Positions 6,850 to 15,495 of a stretch of DNA of 56,086 nt are shown here, piece after piece. The DNA is from Bacteroidales bacterium (GTDB lineage: Bacteria; Bacteroidota; Bacteroidia; Bacteroidales; VadinHA17). The stretch covers positions 1 through 56,086 of the forward strand of contig JALOMO010000027.1 in assembly GCA_025455395.1 (NCBI GenBank), given 5' to 3'. Position 1 is the first letter of the stretch, and each line of letters opens with the position of its first letter. The translations under genes and the position numbers were made by a program. The notes beneath the pieces were generated by a model. It was not told where the DNA came from. It was given only the letters and a program-made list of their open reading frames with translations, and ran no database searches.

Positions 6850-9738
6850 TTAGAATTTGAATTTAATTTCTGCTCCAAAGTAAAGAGGCTGGTTCTTCCT
6901 TGCGTATACCTCCGGTGCACCGCCCCATACTTTAAGCAGCGGTGAGTAGTTGGTTATATTGTTTGCATAGAATGAGAAATTTACCATGTCTGTTATCTCC
7001 TTCGTAAGCTTGAAGTTCAGAACGAAGTAGGGCGGATAGCCGGTCTCAAGAAAATACCAAGGGGTATTGTAGTTCTTAATCATATCTGAGTATGGCTTCG
7101 TGACAGCGAGGGCAGGGTCAAAATCATGATATTCCATCTTCCTGTCATAGTAGCCGACGGGGTTTACATACTTCGGATAAGTTCTGTCTGTAAGAACATC
7201 ATCTACAGGCTCTTCAGTATAGAACAGCGGATTACCATCAGTATCCTCATAAACATTCATCCCGCAGTCTACCCATATAATCTGGGCTGTGACAGAAGCC
7301 ACCATCCGGAGCTCCTTGATATGTGTTATGGTACGTATGTTTGTATTAAACCTCTTATCAACTGAGCCGTTCCCGCCGGGATAAACTGCCACATAGGGAA
7401 ATTCCTTCCCGCCAATGGATCCTGTTGAAGGCTTCTGAAGGTATGTATTGGCAGTCTGTCTCTTTACATACATGTAGGCACCGTCGATTACAAATGAGGT
7501 TCTGAGTGCCCTGACTGTTCCAAGATCGACTGTAAACTCTACACCCTTTTTAGTGACGATGTTATCATTCGAAGGATATGTAAAGCTGACAAACACAGTG
7601 TCCTGAGTCATTGGTACCTGCACTTCTGTTCCGGTACCCGGATCTATATAAAAGACTCCTGAGCCCTGCACCAGGTAAAGGTCAAGGCCATTCTGGACAG
7701 GTTGTGTATACTTGTTGTAAATGAAGTTTTCATAATAGGATTGAAAATCAAACCCATTCTCCATTCTTTCAGAATATAATGTTACTGACACATCGGTGCC
7801 TCCCAGTCCGAAGTCAATTCCTGCTTCAATTTTTTCATTCACAGCAGGCTCAAGTGATGTATTCCTTGGATTCTCAAAGATCTTTGTCGTAACAACAAAT
7901 GTTCCGCTCTGGGCTACGGGATCGTAGTAACTCAGACCCGTTTTGTCCCAATATGCCCGGTCAGGATAAAGGTAGAGCAGTGAAGGTGCCTTTGAGAAGA
8001 AGCCGTAACCTCCTCGCAGGGAAAGTTTATTGAGGAATTTGCTGCCACCGTCAAATAATGTATAACGCAGGTTGAACCGCGGATCAAGCATTGTGGTCTC
8101 CTCGGCTGAGGTGAATAACCCCTCGGGTTGTACATTGGTGAACCTGACGCCTGCCTGAAGATCAAGCTTTGTCTGCCCGATGGGGATGTTCAGATTCTCT
8201 TCAGCATACATCGCCAGCTGGCCGAGTGACGGGATATCCTTGTAGGACCTGGGTCTGGCATCGCTGCTGGAGGTTGGTGACGGAGGCCTGGAGAGGTCAT
8301 AGATTCTTCCTTCACCATTATTCCCGTATAATCTCCAGTCTATCCCTGCTACAATGTTGTTAAGCATGCTTCCGATCTTGAAGGACCTGTTTCCTGAAAG
8401 CTTACTGTCAAAATAATATGGTTTTCCGTCAATCGTAAGGTCGCTCAGGTAGTTTGAGGGTAGTATGGGTACCTCATTTTCACCGGGTTCGAGTGCAACA
8501 GGCTGGGGCTGTGCCCCTGATGGGATTTCCTCCAGTTCAAGCTGGTGGCCAACCTGATGCTGAATATTACCTGATACCATGAAATTTAAATTGGTGAAGA
8601 GCAGCGAATTAAGCGCCCATTTACCGTTCAGGTTCATTGATAAGCCTTTCTCGTTTGCCTCATACTCTTCAATCTCAAGCATGTCAGGATCATTCTTGCT
8701 TATATCGATTGTCTGCGTTGCCCTGGTTGAAAGGCTGAGGGTTAAAGGTCTTCCTGTCTTGAAAAAGGTGTTGTTCCAGATCAGTCCTGCATTTAACCTG
8801 TTGAAGGTCTTGTACCTGACCCTTATATCATCAAAACTCTGTGTAAAGTCAAAGTCGAGGTTGATAATCCCGGCTTTCTGGCCCAGACTGAATCCCTTTC
8901 CGGTATAAAACTGTTTTATCTCCGGGTCGATCTTAATCTTTGCAGTGAATGGTGTCTGTCCCTTTTTCAGGGTGACCTTCACGGCTCCGCTCAGCATATC
9001 GCCGTTCTCAACTCCGGCTATACCTCTTACTACTTCAATAGTCTCAATATTATCAACCGGTATCTGCCGCACATCTGTTCCGCCGGAGGCGGTAGTGGCA
9101 AATCCGGCCGTAATTCCCGTTGCAACAGTGTTAGTCTTCAGGAATTGCATGTTGGCGTCGTTTGAAACGGGCGCCCCGTCGACAATCAGTAGTGTTCCAA
9201 GGCTGGCCATATTGTCGGCCCCGTACCCGTCTTCAGTAATAATCTCCCTGATGGTCAACTGCTTAGGCCTTGAGAGATCAGGGTTCTGGGTTATTTGCCC
9301 CGGCAGCAGCTGCATCACATCTGACAGGTCAGTAGGCTGGACATGCTGTATGGCGGCCTGCTCAATCATTGATCCGGAAGCGAGTCTCCTGCCCTCTTTG
9401 GCGGTGACAACCACATCATCAATAGCCAGTGTCGCCTCGTCAATCAGGATATTTACCTTTTCCGAATCGAGGGGGAAGGAGACACGTTCCTCACGCTGGA
9501 TAAAACCAAGGCATGAGACAACGATAGTATATGTGCCGGACGGAATATTCCGAAGTTCAAAATCTCCTGCCTCACTTGTCGTTGCCCAGATATTCAGCTC
9601 CTTTATTACCACCGTAGCCATCATGACCGGCTCATTGGTAGTCTTGCAGATTACCTTACCGTTCATCGAATGCTTCGTCTGGGCAGTTAGTGTCAGCCCG
9701 GCAAGAAGCATAATCAATATTGAAAGTAGCTTTTTCAA
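6850..9738 (-). CDS. TonB-dependent outer-membrane receptor
   Basis: About 962 residues from a TTG start at 9738. The frame also contains an ATG at 9813, but the 25 extra residues are encoded inside the upstream DUF4857 gene and do not look like a signal peptide. From the TTG the protein begins with a good signal peptide (KKLLSILIMLLAGLTLTAQ). Next come a carboxypeptidase-regulatory-like domain (about 25-105, MNGKVICKTTNEPV), a plug domain with LLIVDGAPVS and IETIEVVRGIAGVENGD (about 160-260), and a long beta-barrel ending in FKF. It should import a large or scarce substrate across the outer membrane using TonB energy. The substrate is unknown. The ECF-sigma-led context suggests a metal or metal complex, which is inference. 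Confidence 0.85.
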   Translation of the reverse strand: MKKLLSILIMLLAGLTLTAQTKHSMNGKVICKTTNEPVMMATVVIKELNIWATTSEAGDFELRNIPSGTYTIVVSCLGFIQREERVSFPLDSEKVNILIDEATLAIDDVVVTAKEGRRLASGSMIEQAAIQHVQPTDLSDVMQLLPGQITQNPDLSRPKQLTIREIITEDGYGADNMASLGTLLIVDGAPVSNDANMQFLKTNTVATGITAGFATTASGGTDVRQIPVDNIETIEVVRGIAGVENGDMLSGAVKVTLKKGQTPFTAKIKIDPEIKQFYTGKGFSLGQKAGIINLDFDFTQSFDDIRVRYKTFNRLNAGLIWNNTFFKTGRPLTLSLSTRATQTIDISKNDPDMLEIEEYEANEKGLSMNLNGKWALNSLLFTNLNFMVSGNIQHQVGHQLELEEIPSGAQPQPVALEPGENEVPILPSNYLSDLTIDGKPYYFDSKLSGNRSFKIGSMLNNIVAGIDWRLYGNNGEGRIYDLSRPPSPTSSSDARPRSYKDIPSLGQLAMYAEENLNIPIGQTKLDLQAGVRFTNVQPEGLFTSAEETTMLDPRFNLRYTLFDGGSKFLNKLSLRGGYGFFSKAPSLLYLYPDRAYWDKTGLSYYDPVAQSGTFVVTTKIFENPRNTSLEPAVNEKIEAGIDFGLGGTDVSVTLYSERMENGFDFQSYYENFIYNKYTQPVQNGLDLYLVQGSGVFYIDPGTGTEVQVPMTQDTVFVSFTYPSNDNIVTKKGVEFTVDLGTVRALRTSFVIDGAYMYVKRQTANTYLQKPSTGSIGGKEFPYVAVYPGGNGSVDKRFNTNIRTITHIKELRMVASVTAQIIWVDCGMNVYEDTDGNPLFYTEEPVDDVLTDRTYPKYVNPVGYYDRKMEYHDFDPALAVTKPYSDMIKNYNTPWYFLETGYPPYFVLNFKLTKEITDMVNFSFYANNITNYSPLLKVWGGAPEVYARKNQPLYFGAEIKFKF

Positions 9739-9745
9739 GGTACCG

Positions 9746-10993
9746 TTATTTGTTGTTTGGCTGTTTCCGTACAGTGAACTTGTTGGGGAAAAACTGAGTT
9801 GCTGCAAGGCCATAAATACCTGTGACGCCGACTATCAGCAGGTCAGGGATGTTGGCCATTAAAGGCCATCCCCTTCTTCTGATAAGAACAATAGCAATGA
9901 TCAGCGCGACAAGATTGACTGTCAGCCACCTGAAACCCGGCGATGGCCTGAAGAAGAAATTAATAAAAGCCGAGTTGTCATCCTTCAGCCTTACCTCGAA
10001 GGGGAAGATGGATGCAAAGGCTTTACCTTCTGGTCTTTCATAGAGACCTTCCCACTCCTCGCTATGTGTACCCACAACGTTATACATGTCGTCTACAGCT
10101 ATTGCCTGGTACCAGTTTTCACCCAGAACAGTTATACATTTATTGAAGAGGTCTGCATTTATTCTGAAAACATGAATATCCGGATTAAACCCGTCAACGG
10201 GAAGTCTCTGGAGATCATAGACCTCATCCATAACTACAAAGATACCCTGATTTCGCGTGAAAACATAACAATAGAACTCCCTGCTTCTCAGGTCAACTGC
10301 CTCAATGTATACAATATCCAGTTTTTCATCGGTTTCAATCCTGACGACGTATGGTTCTCCCTTTATCATTTTGATATGGAATAATGAGCCCTCAGAGTCA
10401 GTAACGAAGTATCCTTCGTCGACAGATTTCCGGGTAGTCGGAAGACCGGCGATGATCTTTGCAGGGAAAACGAAATCCTCATCAATCAGGGCGTTTGTGA
10501 AAAGTACACTCTTCTCTTCGTTTATCCTGTTCGTTTTTGCAACAATAAACTCCATCCTTTTCTCAATCCGGAAATAATCATCTGGCATTGCCAGATTGAC
10601 CTTGCCACTCTGTGATTCAAGCATCGGGTAGAGTGTCGGTACCGGCGAGTTAAGTTTACGGGGTGTATAGCGGTAGAATGAGGAGGCCCTGCTGATTGAG
10701 GGAGCCTCCATCTTGATGCCGTTGATAGAATCAGGCATTTCACCGTCTGCCATCAGTTGACGGAAATATAAAAAGGGAAGCACTCTTTCATACTCATCGG
10801 AAGTGAACTCCTTGCCAGAGGGATCGGTGCGCCTGCTTCCGTCAGCAATAACAAAATCCTGTGTTATACAGCTGTAGTATATCTGAGGCGATCTGGGCAC
10901 CTTTTCAAAGACAGTCCAGTAAAATGCCGGAAGAGCTATTGAAGCAACAAGCACGGCTGTCAGAACCAGTATATATCTGCTAACTTTAATCAT
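9746..10993 (-). CDS. DUF4857 membrane protein
   Basis: 415 residues. There is an N-terminal membrane anchor (about 7-28), a large extracytoplasmic domain of about 310 residues, and two further membrane segments near the C-terminus (about 352-372 and 380-400). The pattern and the position directly after an ABC permease (one base between the genes) match DUF4857, a Bacteroidetes family found with ABC exporters; this is recognised from memory. It is probably an extracytoplasmic partner or third subunit of the ABC system encoded by the two genes before it. No enzyme motif is visible. Its stop lies 7 bases before the TTG I chose as start of the receptor, so translation of the two genes is probably coupled. 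Confidence 0.65.
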   Translation of the reverse strand: MIKVSRYILVLTAVLVASIALPAFYWTVFEKVPRSPQIYYSCITQDFVIADGSRRTDPSGKEFTSDEYERVLPFLYFRQLMADGEMPDSINGIKMEAPSISRASSFYRYTPRKLNSPVPTLYPMLESQSGKVNLAMPDDYFRIEKRMEFIVAKTNRINEEKSVLFTNALIDEDFVFPAKIIAGLPTTRKSVDEGYFVTDSEGSLFHIKMIKGEPYVVRIETDEKLDIVYIEAVDLRSREFYCYVFTRNQGIFVVMDEVYDLQRLPVDGFNPDIHVFRINADLFNKCITVLGENWYQAIAVDDMYNVVGTHSEEWEGLYERPEGKAFASIFPFEVRLKDDNSAFINFFFRPSPGFRWLTVNLVALIIAIVLIRRRGWPLMANIPDLLIVGVTGIYGLAATQFFPNKFTVRKQPNNK

Positions 10994-10994
10994 C

Positions 10995-11663
10995 TTACAT
11001 CTCCCCTTTTCTAAATCTGTAACCAGAGAACAGTACTACAAAACTCAATAATAACGTGATAAGTATCAGTAACGGCAACACCGGCCTGAATGCCTCGATA
11101 GCCGCACCTGTATAAAAGATTGCAACAAAACCTGCGGCAACAATTGTATAAAGTCCGCGGAATATCCAAACCGGCTCCAGCAGTATAAGGGCAACAAGGA
11201 AATAGGTAGCCATCCCTCCCAGGAACCAGGGAGTCACTGTAACAAGTGATGGGTTGATCATATTTGACGGGAAGAAAATTGCGCTTCCCGCAGTGAAGAG
11301 ACCCATAACAATCAGGAAAAGAATAAGCAGCACGGCTGCTCCGAATGCATGCATCCAAATAAGAATTCCATTCTCTGAGACAGGCAGGTGAAAAGTCAGC
11401 TTTATTCTCTTATTGACCGTCTCAGGTATATATTGGGCGATAGCAACAGCCAGGCCAATGGCAAAGGGCAGGAACTTGAGTATCCCGAAGTATGCTGAAC
11501 CCCTGAAGAGGAATGAGTACCAGTAGTTGGCAGCATCAACAAACAAGATGTCATGCCTCACCTTCAGGAATATATTTATCAGGGCCAGGAGGCTCAGCCC
11601 CAATGAGATCAGAATAATCAGCCTGATCTTTATCCATTCTTTGTATATAATCGATTTCAACAT
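10995..11663 (-). CDS. ABC-2 type transporter permease
   Basis: 222 residues with about six hydrophobic segments. The N-terminal cytoplasmic start (MLKSIIYKEWIKIR) is typical of ABC-2 permeases, whose first cytoplasmic helix precedes TM1. There is also a cytoplasmic loop with KRIKLTFHLPVSENGILIW near residue 85-105. It follows the ATPase gene by 15 bases and precedes DUF4857 by one base, so the three form one transport unit in the inner membrane. The layout recalls the NosF-NosY exporters used in copper-centre assembly, but similarity beyond architecture cannot be shown here. The substrate is unknown. Confidence 0.8.
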   Translation of the reverse strand: MLKSIIYKEWIKIRLIILISLGLSLLALINIFLKVRHDILFVDAANYWYSFLFRGSAYFGILKFLPFAIGLAVAIAQYIPETVNKRIKLTFHLPVSENGILIWMHAFGAAVLLILFLIVMGLFTAGSAIFFPSNMINPSLVTVTPWFLGGMATYFLVALILLEPVWIFRGLYTIVAAGFVAIFYTGAAIEAFRPVLPLLILITLLLSFVVLFSGYRFRKGEM

Positions 11664-11678
11664 ATGTTCCAGTTTTTC

Positions 11679-12563
11679 TTAATATTTACGTGTAAGGCCT
11701 ATGAAAGCATCCTCCAGTGACATCTTAACCTCCTCGAAGCTATTATAGGCGATGCCTTTCATTTTAAAAAACCCTTTTACCTCCTCTTCGGTTGAATAGG
11801 TATAAAACTCAATCTTGTCCTTCACCCTTTCAATATTCACCGCCATTCCGTCAAAGTCAATAACAGCATTGTGATCGGCAAGTGAAATATTGAACTGTCT
11901 GAAGGTGTTCATGAACTGGTCAATCGGCTGTTGCGCCAGAATCCGGTTGTAATCCATGATCATGACGTCATCTATCAGTCTTTCCATATCCTGTATAATA
12001 TGAGAAGTCACAAAGACAGTTTTATGCTCTGCCTTGGCATACTCGCGCATATAGTCAATGAAGAGCCTGCGATAGCCCGGGTCAAGTCCCATCGAGAAGT
12101 CATCAAGTATCAGCAGGTCGGGGTTTTGTGCCAGGATGAGCCCCAGGGCGACCTGCGAACGCTGGCCGCATGACATGCTCGATATCTTCTGCTTCGGTGT
12201 TACCTTCAGCTTTGACATCAGTTCCCAGTAGGGGGCGCTGTTCCATCCCTCGTAGAAACCGGAATAAAACTTTTCGATCTGATGAATATTCATAAAAGTA
12301 TACTGGACATGTCCTTCGATCAGGAATCCTATTCTTCTCTTTGTCTCAGGAGTGAGAAGCTGTGTGTTCTCGCCGTAAATGAGACACTCTCCGGCACATG
12401 GCTGCAGGAATCCGTTGAGAATGTTTATGGTCGTTGATTTTCCAGTCCCGTTTTTACCCAGCAGACCCAGTATTTTGCCCTCTTCCACATTGAAGCTCAG
12501 GTTTTCATAAACCATCTTCTTTCCATAATAGTGGGTCAGGTTTTTACACTCAATTGCGTACAT
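11679..12563 (-). CDS. ABC transporter ATP-binding protein with atypical motifs
   Basis: 294 residues. Walker A is GKNGTGKST (36-44). The signature motif reads SMSCGQRSQ (129-137) instead of LSGGQ. Walker B is LLILDDFSMGLDP (150-162), with Asp155 where the catalytic Glu is expected. The H-loop is TSHII (His188). The region after Walker A reads IGFLIEGH, so the Q-loop glutamine is also not obvious. It pairs with the permease encoded 15 bases downstream. The C-terminal about 80 residues form the extension usual for exporter ATPases of the CcmA/NatA type. The substituted catalytic residue may slow hydrolysis or be tolerated; that is inference. Confidence 0.85.
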   Translation of the reverse strand: MYAIECKNLTHYYGKKMVYENLSFNVEEGKILGLLGKNGTGKSTTINILNGFLQPCAGECLIYGENTQLLTPETKRRIGFLIEGHVQYTFMNIHQIEKFYSGFYEGWNSAPYWELMSKLKVTPKQKISSMSCGQRSQVALGLILAQNPDLLILDDFSMGLDPGYRRLFIDYMREYAKAEHKTVFVTSHIIQDMERLIDDVMIMDYNRILAQQPIDQFMNTFRQFNISLADHNAVIDFDGMAVNIERVKDKIEFYTYSTEEEVKGFFKMKGIAYNSFEEVKMSLEDAFIGLTRKY

Positions 12564-12569
12564 TGGAGT

Positions 12570-12611
12570 AGTTATCAGTTGTCAGTTATCGGTTATCGGT
12601 TGTCGGCTGTA
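12570..12611. repeat. Period-7 tandem repeat at gene junction
   Basis: Six degenerate heptamers RGTTRTC run without gaps: AGTTATC, AGTTGTC, AGTTATC, GGTTATC, GGTTGTC, GGCTGTA. They fill the gap between the ABC ATPase and the polyferredoxin gene and extend into the last residues and stop codon of the latter. Confidence 0.8.
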
Positions 12612-14520
12612 GTGTGCCCTGCTCCTGGAAGGAGAACGGGTTGGCAAGCTTGCCTGTACGTCCGTCAGAATAATGGAAGAGAAGGGTATCAGAGTTGATA
12701 GAGGCGTAGATCCTTTCAACCGTAGTCATTGAATCAATGAATATTACTGATCCGACCTCGGTACCTGCCGAGTCAAGTGAAGTTTCAAACCCGACTACAC
12801 CCTTATCATTTGAAAGGTGGCTGATAAGATAGCTGTAGCGTGCTTTCAGTGAGGCATTTGCTCCCATTCTGAGAACGTAATGCATGATCACGTCTGGAGA
12901 ATACTTTGAAAATCCGTTGAAATGTGACACCGTGGGAGTGAACATCTGCTCTGCATATTCTCTCTTTGATATTCTTGCTGCAGGCTCTTCAAAGGTAATG
13001 ACCTTATATGGCAGCTTGACGTTGAAGTCATTGCCGTTGGATGTAAAGCTCAGGTTCTTCGACTCTATCGCATTTACCAATGTCTCCTTGTCAGGCTCAC
13101 TGCCGGCAGGGAAATATATCCTTATGATGACCGGGCACGCGAATTCGCTCTGGAAACCACATGCTTCACTCTTCTGATCTAGCAGGTGCTGAAGGTATGT
13201 AGCATCCAGCGGATCAAAGAACTTATCGATTGTAAGTGTATAGTAAGTCACTGAGTCGACTTCTTTGGCAACACTCTCAATTATCCTCTTCTCGGGAACA
13301 AACAGAAGCTTTTGAAGCTTCTCATCATTATAGAGAGTTGTATCGTACAGGATGTGCACACTATGGCTGGCAACATATGTTGAAACACCGAATACACCGT
13401 TTACTTTTCGCATCTGGTTGGCAAAAGCAGTAGAGCTGCCGAAACATTTGATGTTTTTCAGTCCGCTCATTTCGAATACTCCTGCAGATGCAATCTGCTC
13501 AGGCGTACCCCATTTCTGGGCTATTGTTGGCAGCTCAAACAGAGTACCGGCAGTAATACCCAGGATTATCAGCAGACCGAGAACCAGACCCGGCAGCCAC
13601 TTCATGTTTTTCCTGTTTATCTGCAGAGTGTTTTTCTCGGGGCAGGCATAGAGACAGTCACCGCACAGAGTGCAGTCTGTATGGGTTACCTTAACCATAT
13701 TTGCAACATCAATTCCCTGGGGACACTTTTCAGAGCACAGGCCGCAGTCAATGCAGCTTTCGGTGTTGCGCGTGATATGCACCGGATCAGGCCTCACCTT
13801 TTTCATCCTTAGAATCTCAAGGAGGTAGCCTCCGGCAGTTATCACTATCAGAGGATAGAGATATGGAATATCAAGGCCAACCAGGAGGAGAATGACGTAT
13901 AATGCCATTACGCCAAGGAACCAATATGAGAATTTGAAAATTGCCGAGAGGGCTCCGAGCGGACAGAGATAACGGCACCAGAAGAGCCTCATGAAGAAAG
14001 AACCAAGCACAAGGGCTACGATAGCCAACAGCGCCCACAACAGATTCACGTCAGAGTCAAATCCTGATGCAACCGCATAATAGGGATCAAATTTCTTGCA
14101 GAAGAGCTCGCTTGATTTCAGCGTATAATAAAATGTAAGAAACAGAAGTGCATATTTGAAGAAACGAAGGGCATAATCGACCCAGCCTGTCGGTGTGATC
14201 CTTACCTTTAACTTATCGCCGAGCTTGCCTATCCACTCACTGATTGTGCCCAGCGGGCAGATGTATCCGCAGAATAGCCTTGAGAATAGCACTATGCCTA
14301 TAAAGAGCACAACGCCCATCATTATCTGGGTGCTTGTCATTGAACAGGACAGGGAGTCCATGGTAAGGTAGCTTCCCAGTGCCTGTATCCCGCCGAAAGG
14401 ACAATAGGCCTCGAAGTCAGGAGCATATGCTTTGTCAAAGAGAAGGCGGAAGCCCATAAAAGTAAGGATACCGATAATCGCAAATTGATATATCAGTTTG
14501 TACCAGTTTTGTTTTTTCAT
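12586..14520 (-). CDS. Membrane polyferredoxin (NapH/NosR-like 4Fe-4S protein) with C-terminal HMA-like domain
   Basis: 644 residues. The N-terminal membrane part carries the paired FCGYICPLG (Cys84, Cys88) and WCRYLCPLG (Cys182, Cys186) motifs of the NapH/NosR/CcoG group, plus Cys40 in AYCPFGG. A two-cluster ferredoxin follows: CIDCGLCSEKCP (256-267) and CTLCGDCLYACP (283-294). After another membrane segment (about 309-329), residues about 350-410 look like a heavy-metal-associated fold (MSGLKNIKCFGSST, Cys359), with a single Cys instead of CxxC. The remainder is unassigned. It should move electrons through the inner membrane, perhaps to reduce a metal or thiol outside. The C-terminal residues PTTDNR and the stop codon come from a period-7 repeat, suggesting the end has shifted by repeat insertion. 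Confidence 0.8.
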   Translation of the reverse strand: MKKQNWYKLIYQFAIIGILTFMGFRLLFDKAYAPDFEAYCPFGGIQALGSYLTMDSLSCSMTSTQIMMGVVLFIGIVLFSRLFCGYICPLGTISEWIGKLGDKLKVRITPTGWVDYALRFFKYALLFLTFYYTLKSSELFCKKFDPYYAVASGFDSDVNLLWALLAIVALVLGSFFMRLFWCRYLCPLGALSAIFKFSYWFLGVMALYVILLLVGLDIPYLYPLIVITAGGYLLEILRMKKVRPDPVHITRNTESCIDCGLCSEKCPQGIDVANMVKVTHTDCTLCGDCLYACPEKNTLQINRKNMKWLPGLVLGLLIILGITAGTLFELPTIAQKWGTPEQIASAGVFEMSGLKNIKCFGSSTAFANQMRKVNGVFGVSTYVASHSVHILYDTTLYNDEKLQKLLFVPEKRIIESVAKEVDSVTYYTLTIDKFFDPLDATYLQHLLDQKSEACGFQSEFACPVIIRIYFPAGSEPDKETLVNAIESKNLSFTSNGNDFNVKLPYKVITFEEPAARISKREYAEQMFTPTVSHFNGFSKYSPDVIMHYVLRMGANASLKARYSYLISHLSNDKGVVGFETSLDSAGTEVGSVIFIDSMTTVERIYASINSDTLLFHYSDGRTGKLANPFSFQEQGTLQPTTDNR

Positions 14521-14547
14521 GGTCTGAATATAAATTGTAGTTATGGG

Positions 14548-14883
14548 TTAGTATGCAGAGTAAAAATGTCTGAATAGCTGATCCTGCATATTATCAGGGT
14601 TAAGGTGGTGGGTATCCATAAGTTCCTCGAGGGCACTTTTAAGTTGCGAATGATTACCCGGTGCCAGGTTTTTATAACTCTGAACCCCGACAAGAACACC
14701 AAGAGAGGAATAAACAACAAAAATCATTGCGATAAGAAGTACCCGTGAAGATCCTGACATAGCCTCAAGGCCGCCTCTCTTCTCAACAGCTATCCTTTTC
14801 ATGATATCGTCGGCAAAGTATTCCGGAGCTGTTATCCTCTCCTTTCGAATCTCACCTGATATTTCTGATATAAAGTCTGACAT
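14548..14883 (-). CDS. Small single-TM protein, possible anti-sigma factor
   Basis: 111 residues. There is a charged N-terminal cytoplasmic part (1-46, with KERITAPEYFADDIMKRI), one membrane segment (about 47-67) and a short outer tail. The topology fits a small anti-sigma factor such as CnrY, but there is no zinc-binding HxxxCxxC motif and no sequence match I can name. It is the third gene of the ECF-led locus, 84 bases after the CnrX-like gene and 27 bases before the polyferredoxin. An alternative is an accessory subunit of the polyferredoxin. Confidence 0.5.
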   Translation of the reverse strand: MSDFISEISGEIRKERITAPEYFADDIMKRIAVEKRGGLEAMSGSSRVLLIAMIFVVYSSLGVLVGVQSYKNLAPGNHSQLKSALEELMDTHHLNPDNMQDQLFRHFYSAY

Positions 14884-14898
14884 TGTTTTGATTTTACT

Positions 14899-14914
14899 TG
14901 TTAATTAATTAACA
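14899..14914. promoter_or_regulatory. AT-only palindrome TGTTAATT-AATTAACA
   Basis: A perfect 16-base palindrome, 16 bases upstream of the small single-TM gene. It may be an operator or only AT-rich chance. No Bacteroidetes -7 box was found in this 84-base gap. Confidence 0.35.
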
Positions 14915-14967
14915 TGTATATGCTAAAAAGACAACTTTAATAGTATAAACTTGCGGAACAGTGATAA

Positions 14968-15495
14968 TTATTTTCCGATGTTGTTAATGCGTTCTCTCCT
15001 TGGACAATCAATTTTATTGCAGGTCTTGCACTGATCCTCAAGCTGCATCATCTGCTTGAATATAAGTGTCAGCTTCTGCTGCTGGGCCTCGTTGCAGATT
15101 GCCTTCAGATTTACGAAATAGTCGCTTGTATGTCTTCTGAGAGATGTGTTAAGTGTCCCGATTTTTTTTGCCAGGCTGTCAAGCACTGCCGGATCTGATT
15201 CGGGGCGGGCAAGCTCTTCTATCATTGCAACGTTGGTCTCGCACAGCATATCAAGCACGAGGTTGTAAGTCCTGAGCGTACGGTCGTTTTCAACAAGCAC
15301 CTTCCGGTACTGCTCACCATCCAATCCCAGTTCAGTACGGAGCATCTCCATTGAGTTCATAGCCACCGGGTCAGTTATCTTACCGCCGGCAGATGATGAT
15401 CTCATAATTAAAAAGGTAACAACGGCAGAAGTGATGATGAGCAGCAGCATCAGATTGAGCCATAATAAAATCCTGTTGAATCTTTCAGGTATCAT
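14968..15495 (-). CDS. CnrX/Spy-like membrane-anchored extracytoplasmic protein with Cys-rich tail
   Basis: 175 residues. An N-terminal anchor (about 10-31) is followed by a helical extracytoplasmic domain resembling the CnrX/Spy/ZraP group (LGLDGEQYRKVLVE near 56-69, and NEAQQQKLTLIFKQMM at 135-150). The tail carries CKTCNKIDC (Cys156, 159, 164), with further Cys at 85 and 134. In CnrYXH of Cupriavidus, CnrX is the periplasmic nickel/cobalt sensor that controls the anti-sigma CnrY and the ECF sigma CnrH. Here the start codon overlaps the sigma stop (ATGA), so the two are translationally coupled. A metal- or redox-sensing role for the cysteines is inference. Confidence 0.6.
   Translation of the reverse strand: MIPERFNRILLWLNLMLLLIITSAVVTFLIMRSSSAGGKITDPVAMNSMEMLRTELGLDGEQYRKVLVENDRTLRTYNLVLDMLCETNVAMIEELARPESDPAVLDSLAKKIGTLNTSLRRHTSDYFVNLKAICNEAQQQKLTLIFKQMMQLEDQCKTCNKIDCPRRERINNIGK

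Noticed and set aside
1821..9738. A SusC/SusD polysaccharide utilisation locus
   Set aside because: There is no SusD homologue and no glycoside hydrolase in the locus, and the receptor partners are DUF4876 and DUF6850 types.
8945..9862. 305-residue open frame on the plus strand opposite the TonB receptor
   Set aside because: It is antisense to a clearly coding gene, has a low-complexity Ser/Thr/Val/Ile translation and shows no domain or promoter.
9746..14520. A nos (nitrous oxide reductase) accessory cluster
   Set aside because: Polyferredoxin plus ABC genes resemble it in layout, but nosZ, nosD and nosL are not in the window and DUF4857 is not a nos gene.
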